From: Phycisphaerae bacterium
Lineage (GTDB): Bacteria > Planctomycetota > Phycisphaerae > Phycisphaerales > SM1A02
Assembly (NCBI GenBank): GCA_030432455.1
Contig: JAUIHC010000026.1
Location: forward strand, 1 to 15,188
Length of the DNA stretch: 15,188 nucleotides
Direction: 5' to 3'
Of the stretch, positions 1-6,272 are shown piece by piece; the first letter of the stretch is position 1, and each line of letters starts with the position of its first letter. A program made the position numbers and the translations under genes. The notes beneath the pieces were generated by a model that saw only the letters and a program-made list of their open reading frames with translations, did not search any database and was not told where the DNA came from.

Positions 1-151
1 TGCCTCCGAATTCATGTTCAACAATGCCGTTTCAATGACATGAAACGGCGTGATATCGAACCAGACGAATGTTCGACATCTTGTTTTATAACACAAATAT
101 AGCCTTCATGCCGCCGCGGCGAAGGACCGCCGACCGTCGTCGCGCCCTGCA
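1..151. other. AT-rich intergenic edge with hairpin
   Basis: This stretch is much richer in A and T than the rest of the window, especially around 81-105 (a run of T followed by ATAACACAAATATAG). It holds the hairpin annotated at 26-49 and a near-perfect 10-bp direct repeat (ATGTTCAACA at 14-23, ATGTTCGACA at 69-78). It lies downstream of the leftward DUF4870 gene. I see no convincing coding region: the rightward frame opening at 69 only shadows DUF4870. Confidence 0.5.
26..49 (-). terminator. Hairpin downstream of the leftward operon
   Basis: A perfect 9-bp inverted repeat (GCCGTTTCA / TGAAACGGC) encloses a 6-base loop. Read leftward, after DUF4870, the stem is followed by ATTGTTGAACATG. 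That is moderately T-rich but not a true U-run, so an intrinsic terminator is plausible rather than certain. It lies about 100 bases past the DUF4870 stop and could serve transcripts from either side. Confidence 0.4.
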
Positions 152-643
152 TCAGGAGACGAATCGAATCGTCATGGGATACCGGAAGTACTCGGCCCTT
201 CCCGCGGCGATCGCCCCACGCACGCAGGCCACCAACCAGATCACGATCCAGGCGATCACGAATGGAATGCCGATGACCGTGACGATCGACAGCGCCATGA
301 TGCAGAGCGTCAGAAGGGTGTTGATGATCTCCCGCCCCTGGTCGTCCACCAGCGGGGAATGATCCTTCCGCATCGCCCAGAAGACGAGCATGCCGATCCA
401 GATGATCGGCAGCGTCGCGGTCAACGCCCCGATGAACGGCCAGAGATGCGACGCCACGAGCAGCATGCGGTCGAGATCACGCTCTCCTTCGGACCGGAGC
501 CGTCCGTTCGGCGCGACGACGACGAAACCTCCGCTCGAGCGGGACGGCCGACCGGCCGGACGAGCCGGCGGCGGCGTGGAGGGCGGGGAGGGCGAAGAGA
601 CACCGTCGGAGAGGTCGGGCATGGCGATCGAGGCTCCGGTCAT
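152..643 (-). CDS. DUF4870 domain membrane protein
   Basis: This is a 163-residue predicted inner-membrane protein. Residues 1-50 are rich in Ser, Pro and Arg and look disordered. From about residue 58 it matches the DUF4870 layout: a short amphipathic start with SHLWPF, a hydrophobic segment near 68-90, the polar hallmark SPLVDDQGREIINT near 97-109, then two close hydrophobic segments over about 110-145, and a C-terminal YFRYPMTIRFV. The biochemical role of DUF4870 proteins is not established. The gene begins 62 bases after the CorC-type gene and is probably the last of that operon. The start is uncertain: the ATG at 643 has no Shine-Dalgarno site, while the ATG at 622 (residue 8) has GGAG 11 bases upstream. 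Confidence 0.85.
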   Translation of the reverse strand: MTGASIAMPDLSDGVSSPSPPSTPPPARPAGRPSRSSGGFVVVAPNGRLRSEGERDLDRMLLVASHLWPFIGALTATLPIIWIGMLVFWAMRKDHSPLVDDQGREIINTLLTLCIMALSIVTVIGIPFVIAWIVIWLVACVRGAIAAGRAEYFRYPMTIRFVS

Positions 644-705
644 GCCGGGTTCATGGGATCCGGGCCCGGCGGATTTCAGGAGTGTCCGCCGAGACCACGG
701 GACGC

Positions 706-2004
706 TCAGCCCGTCTGGCCCGCCGCCCCATCGACCTGATCCTCCCGAGAGTCCACCCGCTCGACCGCGACCCGATCGATGCGGGTCGGGGTGGCTTCGA
801 GCACCTCGAAGCGAAGTCCATCCGCGTCCACCGACTCCCCGGACTCGGGAACCCGCCCCAGCCGCTCCAGGATGTAGCCCGCCACGGTGTCGAAGTCGTC
901 GTCCTCGGGGAGTTCGACGTCCAGCAGTTCATTGAGGTCGTAGATCTGATAGCGGGCGTCGAGCTCCCAACGCCCCGGCGACACCTCGTCGGCCGAGGGC
1001 GGCTGCTCCTCGGCGGTGTCGTGCTCGTCCTGAATCTCGCCGACGATCTCCTCCAGCACATCCTCGATCGTCACGAGCCCGCTGGTGCCGCCGTACTCGT
1101 CCACCACGATCGCCATGTGGACCTCGCTCCGCTGGAAATCGCGCAGCAGGTCCTTCACCGGCTTCGTCTCGGGAACCCGGATCGGCTGACGCAGGAGTCG
1201 GTCGAGTCGGAAGTCCTCGGGCTCGGCCCCGAGCCACGGCACCAGATCCTTGACGTAGAGGATGCCGAGGATGTCGTCGAGGTTCTCGCCGTAGACCGGG
1301 ATCCGCGAGTGACCCGCCTCGGCGATGAAGTCGCGGACCGCCCGGAGGTCCTGCGTCATCGGCAGCCCCTCGATGTCGGTCCGCGGAGTCATCACCGTCC
1401 CCACCTCGGTGCTGGTGAACTCGACGACGTTCTCCAGCATCTCGGCCGCGGCCTCGTCGAGCCCGCCCCCGAGCGTGGTGTCCTCGATCGATCGACGCAG
1501 CCGATCCTCGACCTCCTGCTCACGAAGGTTCGCGCCGCTGAGCCGTCGGACCGCCTCGTCCACCAGCGTGGCGACGGCCGCGAACGGCCGGAGGGTCGGA
1601 TCGAGCAGCCGAAGCACGCGAACGCCCCGCACCACGAGCGTGGCTCCGAGATACGACGCGATCGCTCCGGCCACCACGCTCGTCGCGAACCAGATGAGCA
1701 GCACCGAGACCGCTGACGCGATGGCGATCTCCGCCGCGTCGGGGTCGGCGTCCACGATCAGCACGACCGCGGACATGGTCACCCCGACGCGAAGGGCCGT
1801 CCGAACCAGCGCGACCTCGGTCGCCAGTTGTCGCCGCCGATCGAAGATCCAAGTCGTGACCGAATCGGCATCACGCCGACCCCGGACACGGAACAGGTCC
1901 TCCAACTCGCTGCGGCTCGGTTCCTGCAACGCCAGATGGAGGGCGCTCGCCCACGCACCAAGTCCGAGCATGACCAGTCCGGCGACCACGATCAACCAGA
2001 TCAC
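706..2004 (-). CDS. CBS-domain CorC/HlyC-type protein
   Basis: This 432-residue protein belongs to the CorC/HlyC (UPF0053) family, often linked to magnesium or cobalt efflux and membrane integrity, though annotated transport roles vary. Residues 1-150 hold hydrophobic segments (about 3-25, 72-86, 95-120) in the DUF21/CNNM position. Two CBS domains follow (about 204-263, containing GHSRIPVYGENLDDILGIL, and about 270-328, containing MAIVVDEYGGTSGLVTIEDV). A CorC_HlyC transporter-associated domain covers about 345-421 (FDTVAGYILERLGRVP). The start is GTG, overlapping the ybeY stop as GTGA, with GGAGG 6 bases upstream, so translational coupling to ybeY is likely. ybeY next to a corC-like gene is a common bacterial arrangement. 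The transported ion cannot be inferred here. Confidence 0.92.
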   Translation of the reverse strand: MIWLIVVAGLVMLGLGAWASALHLALQEPSRSELEDLFRVRGRRDADSVTTWIFDRRRQLATEVALVRTALRVGVTMSAVVLIVDADPDAAEIAIASAVSVLLIWFATSVVAGAIASYLGATLVVRGVRVLRLLDPTLRPFAAVATLVDEAVRRLSGANLREQEVEDRLRRSIEDTTLGGGLDEAAAEMLENVVEFTSTEVGTVMTPRTDIEGLPMTQDLRAVRDFIAEAGHSRIPVYGENLDDILGILYVKDLVPWLGAEPEDFRLDRLLRQPIRVPETKPVKDLLRDFQRSEVHMAIVVDEYGGTSGLVTIEDVLEEIVGEIQDEHDTAEEQPPSADEVSPGRWELDARYQIYDLNELLDVELPEDDDFDTVAGYILERLGRVPESGESVDADGLRFEVLEATPTRIDRVAVERVDSREDQVDGAAGQTG

Positions 2005-2567
2005 GCGTCACCTCCCGGTCGATAGACGGCCCCCACGCCGATCGCGGAGAGCAGACGATCCTCCTCGGCGTGCATCCGGGCGTGCGCCTCCGGTTCGTGA
2101 TCGTCGTGACCGATGGCGTGCAGCACGGCGTGAACCGCATAGAGCAGCAGTTCACGATCGGCGGCATGCCCGAACTCGGCGGCCCGCCGGACCGCCTCGT
2201 CGAGACAGACGACCACGTCCACGCCGAGACCGTCCCCCTCGTCCCCCACGAAGGTCAGGACGTCCGTCGTCCCCTCGATCCCGCTGTATCGACGGTGTGC
2301 CGAGTCCATCTCGGCGTCGTCCACCACCCGGATCGCGACGCGACCGCATCGGGGGGCACCCTCGCGATCGAGCAGGTCGAGAACCTCGCCGACCTTCTCG
2401 GCGAGCCACTCGGCCGAAACCCCTCCGCGGGCGAGAATCGGGGCGGCCAGATCGACCTCGACCCGATCGCCACCGACGACGCCTCCGCCCGCACCGGGTT
2501 CCGGAGGCTCGGCGTCGGCCGCGTTCGACCGTTGACCACCCTCGTCGGTGGCGTTCTCAGCGTCCAT
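2001..2567 (-). CDS. ybeY: YbeY-family rRNA maturation endoribonuclease
   Basis: This is a 188-residue member of the YbeY (UPF0054) zinc-dependent RNase family, which acts in 16S rRNA 3'-end maturation and ribosome quality control. Family landmarks are GTTDVLTF (about 99-106) and the metal site around 146-157, which reads HAVLHAIGHDDH. The usual pattern is H-x3-H-x5-H. Here His146 and His150 fit, but the third position is Asp156 and a His follows at 157, a one-residue shift. The first 33 residues are an acidic, Gly/Pro-rich extension. The ATG at 2567 is supported by GGAG 8 bases upstream, in the 21-base gap after nuoF. The gene is followed immediately by the CorC-type gene with a 4-bp overlap. 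Confidence 0.93.
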   Translation of the reverse strand: MDAENATDEGGQRSNAADAEPPEPGAGGGVVGGDRVEVDLAAPILARGGVSAEWLAEKVGEVLDLLDREGAPRCGRVAIRVVDDAEMDSAHRRYSGIEGTTDVLTFVGDEGDGLGVDVVVCLDEAVRRAAEFGHAADRELLLYAVHAVLHAIGHDDHEPEAHARMHAEEDRLLSAIGVGAVYRPGGDA

Positions 2568-2575
2568 GCACGGGA

Positions 2576-2579
2576 CTCC
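2576..2579 (-). promoter_or_regulatory. Shine-Dalgarno site fixing the ybeY start
   Basis: GGAG lies 8 bases before the ATG at 2567. It supports keeping the Gly/Pro-rich N-terminal extension of YbeY rather than choosing an internal GTG start. Confidence 0.6.
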
Positions 2580-2588
2580 GACGGTCCA

Positions 2589-3932
2589 TCACGCCCCCGC
2601 GGTCACGGTGACCGGCACGAACTGGGGCTTCACGCGAGCCTCGAACTCACCGCGGAACTTGTTGACGATCGTGCGGATCGCCCAGTTGTTGCCGTCGGCC
2701 AGGCCGCAGATCGTGGTCCCGGGCGTGAGGCCCATCGAACCGGCGATCTCCAGCAGCAGGTCGAGGTCCTTCGTGGTGCCCGCCCCCCGCTCGATGCGGG
2801 TGATGAGCTTCAGGATCCAGCCCGAACCCTCGCGGCACGGCGTGCACTGACCGCACGACTCGTTCTTGAAGAAGCGGGCGATGTTCCGGGCGACGGCCAC
2901 CATGTCGGTGTCCTCGTCGAAGATCGTCGGGCACGCGGTGCCGAGGCCGAGGACGTCGAACCGACCGATGTCGAAGTCCATCGGGGCGTCGAACTGGTCG
3001 GGACCGAGCACGCCCATCGAGACGCCGCCCGCGATCGCGCCCTTGAACCGCTTGCCCTTCCGCATGCCGCCGCAGTGCGTCTCGACGAGCTCGCGGAGCG
3101 GAATGCCGAGGCCGCACTCGAAGACCCCGGGGCGCTCGACATGGCCGGAGACGCCCATGAGCTTCGGCCCGTAGCTCGGCGGCCCGCCGACGCTGCTCTC
3201 GACGCCGATCGACTTCCACCAGTCGACGCCCTTCTCGATGATCGGCACGACCGCGGCGAGCGTCTCGACGTTGTTCACGATGGTCGGGCGACCGAAGAGA
3301 CCCTTCACCGCCGGGAACGGCGGCTTGATTCGGGGCCAGCCCCGCTTGCCCTCGACGGCTTCGAGCAGGCCGGTCTCCTCGCCGCAGATGTACGCGCCCG
3401 CACCCCGGTGCAGGTGACAGTCCACCGCGAATGGAACCTTGCCCTTGAGCAGCCCCTGCGTGCCGAAGATGCCGTGCTGGTAGGCCTCCTGGATCGCCCG
3501 CTCGAAGACCTTGGCCTGATGGTGATACTCGCCGCGGATGAAGAAGAACGCGGTGTCGAGCTGGCAGGCCCAGCAGGCGATCGCGATGCCTTCGAGCACC
3601 AGATGCGGGTCGAAGTCGACGAGCAGGCGGTCCTTGAAGGTGCCGGGCTCGGCCTCGTCGCAGTTGATCGCGAGGTAGCGGCGACCACCGTCCGGCGCCG
3701 GAAGGAACGACCACTTCAGTCCCGCCGGGAAGCCCGCGCCACCGCGTCCGCGAAGGACCGCGGCCTTGACCTCCTCGACCACCTCCCCCGGCGTGCGATC
3801 CAGGGCCTTCTCGAGGGCCTGATACCCGCCGCTTGCGACGTAGGCGTCCACGTCGACGGTGCGGCGATCGGCCGGATCGCCCCAGGGTGCGGTCGGAATG
3901 CGCTTGGTGAGTACGGGCTCGGTGAGCGTCAT
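2589..3932 (-). CDS. nuoF: NADH-quinone oxidoreductase subunit F
   Basis: This 447-residue protein is the NADH-oxidising, FMN-binding subunit of respiratory complex I, located on the cytoplasmic peripheral arm. The FMN/NADH-binding segments are RGRGGAGFPAGLKW (61-74), NCDEAEPGTFKDR (90-102) and GAGAYICGEETGLL (177-190). The N3 [4Fe-4S] cluster ligands are Cys360, Cys363 and Cys366 in SCGQCTPCREG, plus Cys409 in TTICGLADG. Length is normal for NuoF. The gene lies 57 bases after the 68-residue ORF and 21 bases before ybeY. No Shine-Dalgarno site precedes the ATG at 3932; the gap instead holds a short GGTCG triplicate at 3965-3979. It is probably co-transcribed with nuoD and nuoE. Confidence 0.97.
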   Translation of the reverse strand: MTLTEPVLTKRIPTAPWGDPADRRTVDVDAYVASGGYQALEKALDRTPGEVVEEVKAAVLRGRGGAGFPAGLKWSFLPAPDGGRRYLAINCDEAEPGTFKDRLLVDFDPHLVLEGIAIACWACQLDTAFFFIRGEYHHQAKVFERAIQEAYQHGIFGTQGLLKGKVPFAVDCHLHRGAGAYICGEETGLLEAVEGKRGWPRIKPPFPAVKGLFGRPTIVNNVETLAAVVPIIEKGVDWWKSIGVESSVGGPPSYGPKLMGVSGHVERPGVFECGLGIPLRELVETHCGGMRKGKRFKGAIAGGVSMGVLGPDQFDAPMDFDIGRFDVLGLGTACPTIFDEDTDMVAVARNIARFFKNESCGQCTPCREGSGWILKLITRIERGAGTTKDLDLLLEIAGSMGLTPGTTICGLADGNNWAIRTIVNKFRGEFEARVKPQFVPVTVTAGA

Positions 3933-3989
3933 GGTGGATGGCTGGCCGGTACGGGGTCTGGTGAGGTCGGGTCGGGTCGAGTGGGTGAT

Positions 3990-4196
3990 TCAGTCTTCGG
4001 GAGCGGAGGGGCGTCGGATCTCGACCTCCTCGATGGTCGTCCGACGGAGCACGACGCCGCCTCGATCCTCGGTCTCGACCGTCCGTCGGACCTCGGTGCG
4101 GTCGGCCGGGCCGGGATCCGTCCGGATCCCCTTCACGACGTGCCCGACGAACTCGCCGAGCGACCGCATGAGCGACTTGTCTCCGTCGGCGGTCAT
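3990..4196 (-). CDS. Small conserved-looking protein between nuoE and nuoF
   Basis: This encodes a 68-residue charged, soluble protein with no signal peptide or membrane segment. Residues about 10-30 could form an amphipathic helix (LGEFVGHVVKGIRTDP), followed by a segment very rich in Arg, Glu and Thr (EVRRTVE, then LRRTTIEEVEIRR). I do not recognise a named family. My recollection, unverified, is that similar short ORFs occur in planctomycete nuo clusters. It starts 7 bases after the nuoE stop and has no Shine-Dalgarno site at usual spacing; GGAG is about 15 bases upstream inside nuoE, so translational coupling is likely. Its position suggests a complex I accessory or assembly role, which is inference only. 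Confidence 0.7.
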   Translation of the reverse strand: MTADGDKSLMRSLGEFVGHVVKGIRTDPGPADRTEVRRTVETEDRGGVVLRRTTIEEVEIRRPSAPED

Positions 4197-4203
4197 CGCG
4201 GGG

Positions 4204-4752
4204 TCAGTGCTCCGAGTCCCCGCCGCCCTGGCGGACCTTCGCGATCAGGTCGTCGATGGTCTCGATCGTGAGGTTCTCATGGAGCGTCTCGTTGAAGAGC
4301 GCGACCGGGGCGGTCCCGCATGATCCGAGGCACTCGAGGGCGAGCAGGGTGAAGAGCCCGTCCTCGGTCGTCTCGTGCGGCTCGATGCCGAGCGAGTCGC
4401 GACAGTGGTCCAGGAGCGCCTGATGGCCGCAGACCTCGCAGGCGATCGACTGGCAGATCCCGATGACGCACGCGCCGACCGGCTCGGTGGTGTATTCCTC
4501 GTAGAAACTGACCGTGTCCAGCACCTCGGCGGGCGTGATTCCGAGGAACGAGGCGATCTCGAGCATCGCCTGATACGGGACGTGCCGGTACGCATGCTGG
4601 ACATCGTGCAGGATCGGCATGAGGGCGCCCTGCGACCGCTCGTAACGGGGCAGGATGCGCTCGGTCCAGTCCGCCTTCATCGCCTCCGTGCACCACGGCT
4701 CGGTGCGGCGTTCGATCTGGGCGTTGGCGGAGTCGACGACCTTCCAGGACAT
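4204..4752 (-). CDS. nuoE: NADH-quinone oxidoreductase subunit E
   Basis: This 182-residue protein is the 24-kDa-type [2Fe-2S] subunit of complex I, which pairs with NuoF in the NADH dehydrogenase module. The thioredoxin-like fold is recognisable from ILPRYERSQGALMPILHDVQ near 33-52 and SFYEEYTTEP near 82-91. The N1a cluster ligands are Cys100 and Cys105 (C-x4-C in GICQSIAC) and Cys141 and Cys145 (C-x3-C in ECLGSCGTAP), all conserved. The ATG at 4752 has GAGG 6 bases upstream. A 75-base gap separates it from nuoD and includes a small GC hairpin at 4771-4785. The 68-residue ORF follows 7 bases downstream. Confidence 0.96.
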   Translation of the reverse strand: MSWKVVDSANAQIERRTEPWCTEAMKADWTERILPRYERSQGALMPILHDVQHAYRHVPYQAMLEIASFLGITPAEVLDTVSFYEEYTTEPVGACVIGICQSIACEVCGHQALLDHCRDSLGIEPHETTEDGLFTLLALECLGSCGTAPVALFNETLHENLTIETIDDLIAKVRQGGGDSEH

Positions 4753-4770
4753 CGGGAGCCTCTCGGGTTG

Positions 4771-4785
4771 GCGGGCGACGCCCGC
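4771..4785 (-). other. Short GC hairpin in the nuoD-nuoE gap
   Basis: GCGGGC and GCCCGC form a perfect 6-bp stem with a 3-base loop, about 10 bases before the nuoE ribosome-binding site. It could modulate translation or mRNA processing between nuoD and nuoE, but such short GC stems also arise by chance in this composition. Confidence 0.3.
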
Positions 4786-4827
4786 TCGGACGGAAGCGGC
4801 GCAGCGGCCGCGAGAATCGAGCTCGGA

Positions 4828-6117
4828 TCAGCGGTCGAGTTCGGCGGCGATGATGTTCAGCGAGCCGAGCACCGCCACCACATCGCTCACGAGGTGACCC
4901 TCGATGAGCTTCGAGAAGACCGAGTAGTTCACGAACGAGGGTGGACGGGTCCGGGCCCGCCACGGATGCTTGGTGCCGTCGGCCACGATGTAGTAGCCGA
5001 GTTCGCCGTTGGGGCTCTCGATCGAGCCGTACATCTCGCCGACCGGGGCGTCCACGCCACGGTTGTGCATGATGAGCTCGAAGAGCTGGATGGTGCCCTC
5101 GATCGAGCCGTAGACATCGCTCTTGTCGGGGATCCGCAACTTCGAGTCGGCGACCACGTCGATCGGCCCCGAGGGGATCGAGTCGATCAGCTGCTCGATG
5201 ATCCGCACCGACTGGTTGAGCTCCTCGAGCCGCACCAGATACCGCGACAGCGAGTCGCCCTCGGTCGAGATCGCCACGCTGAACTTGACCGCCTCGGCGC
5301 CTTCGCCGTCCCAGTTGTCGGCGTAGCAGAGGTACGGCTCGTCCTTCCGCATGTCGCGTCGGACGCCGCTGGCCCGGGCGACCGGCCCCGACATGCTCCA
5401 GCCGATCGCGTCCTCCCGGCTGATCGTGCCGACGCCCTTGAGGCGGTCCACGAAGATCCGGTTGCGGTTGAGGCAGGTCTCCAGGTCCTTCTGGGCCCTC
5501 GGGAGACGGACATGGATGAAGTCCTTGATCATCCGCTTGAAGACCTCTTCGTCGGCGATGTCGCGCCAGGCGCCGCCGAGCCGGGTCCAGTCGGGATGGA
5601 ACCGCTGGCCCGAGAGGTACTCCACGATGTCGTAGATCCGCTCCCGCTCGTTGAACCCGTAGAGGAAGCCGGTGAACGCCCCGAGGTCGAGGGCCGCGGC
5701 CCCGATCGAGAGCAGGTGGTCCTGGATGCGGCCGAGCTCGGCCATGATCGTGCGGACCGCCTTGCAGCGGGGCGTGATGTCGATGCCGAAGAGTTGCTCG
5801 CAGACCGTGTGCCACGCGATGTCGTTGACGATCGGGGACACGTAGTTCATCCGGCTGATCGTGCACACGTACTGGTTGTAGTCGTGATGCTCGCCCAGCT
5901 TCTCGAAGCCCGAGTGCAGGTAGCCGATGTGCGGGGTGCAGCGGGCGATCCGCTCGCCGTCGAGTTCGAGGACCAGGCGGAGCGTGGTGTGCGTGGCCGG
6001 GTGCTGGGGGCCGAAGTTGAGCACCCACCGGTCGGGAGCCTGGACGTGGTCCTTGAGGTAGTCGGTGCTCTCGACATCGAGGCCGAAGACCTCGTCTGGC
6101 TTCATGGTGTACGGCAT
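4828..6117 (-). CDS. nuoD: NADH-quinone oxidoreductase subunit D
   Basis: This 429-residue protein is the 49-kDa-type subunit of complex I, forming part of the quinone-binding site at the junction of peripheral and membrane arms. Hallmarks are LNFGPQHPATHTTLRL (33-48), PHIGYLHSGFEKL (62-74), and the C-terminal DVVAVLGSLNIIAAELDR. The common family form of the second motif is LHRGTEKL, so HSGF is a variation. The start is a choice. An ATG at 6273 overlaps the permease stop (TGATG) but would add 52 residues of Pro/Ala/Gly-rich, uncharacteristic sequence. The ATG at 6117 gives normal family length and leaves room for a TATACT box at 6182-6187. No strong Shine-Dalgarno site precedes either. Confidence 0.94.
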   Translation of the reverse strand: MPYTMKPDEVFGLDVESTDYLKDHVQAPDRWVLNFGPQHPATHTTLRLVLELDGERIARCTPHIGYLHSGFEKLGEHHDYNQYVCTISRMNYVSPIVNDIAWHTVCEQLFGIDITPRCKAVRTIMAELGRIQDHLLSIGAAALDLGAFTGFLYGFNERERIYDIVEYLSGQRFHPDWTRLGGAWRDIADEEVFKRMIKDFIHVRLPRAQKDLETCLNRNRIFVDRLKGVGTISREDAIGWSMSGPVARASGVRRDMRKDEPYLCYADNWDGEGAEAVKFSVAISTEGDSLSRYLVRLEELNQSVRIIEQLIDSIPSGPIDVVADSKLRIPDKSDVYGSIEGTIQLFELIMHNRGVDAPVGEMYGSIESPNGELGYYIVADGTKHPWRARTRPPSFVNYSVFSKLIEGHLVSDVVAVLGSLNIIAAELDR

Positions 6118-6181
6118 GGGTCTCGCGGGCCCGGGGCTCGGTCGGGGGGTCCCGGGCGACTCGGCGGCCGGGAGGTCGGTC

Positions 6182-6187
6182 AGTATA
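6182..6187 (-). promoter_or_regulatory. Putative -10 box of the nuoD operon
   Basis: Read leftward this is TATACT, matching five of six consensus -10 bases in an otherwise GC-rich gap. It lies 64 bases before the chosen nuoD start. No good -35 hexamer is visible at 16-18 bases. It would drive nuoD, nuoE, the small ORF, nuoF, ybeY, the CorC-type gene and DUF4870. Confidence 0.42.
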
Positions 6188-6272
6188 GGGGCCGGAACGC
6201 CAGCCGCCGATGCCGACGGACCACGGTCGGCCACAGGACCCGGATCCGAAGGTCCGACTCCCGGAGCGGGCA

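Noticed and set aside
660..669. Perfect 10-bp palindrome CCGGGCCCGG between the CorC-type gene and DUF4870
   Set aside because: Short GC palindromes are expected often in this composition and nothing else marks it as a site.
3965..3979. Three copies of GGTCG before nuoF
   Set aside because: It is too short and simple to call a functional repeat or a CRISPR-like array.
2070..4271. Long rightward open frame of 733 codons opposite ybeY, nuoF and the small ORF
   Set aside because: It is antisense to well-supported genes and its translation is low-complexity Asp/Arg/Glu/Leu, typical of GC-rich shadow frames.
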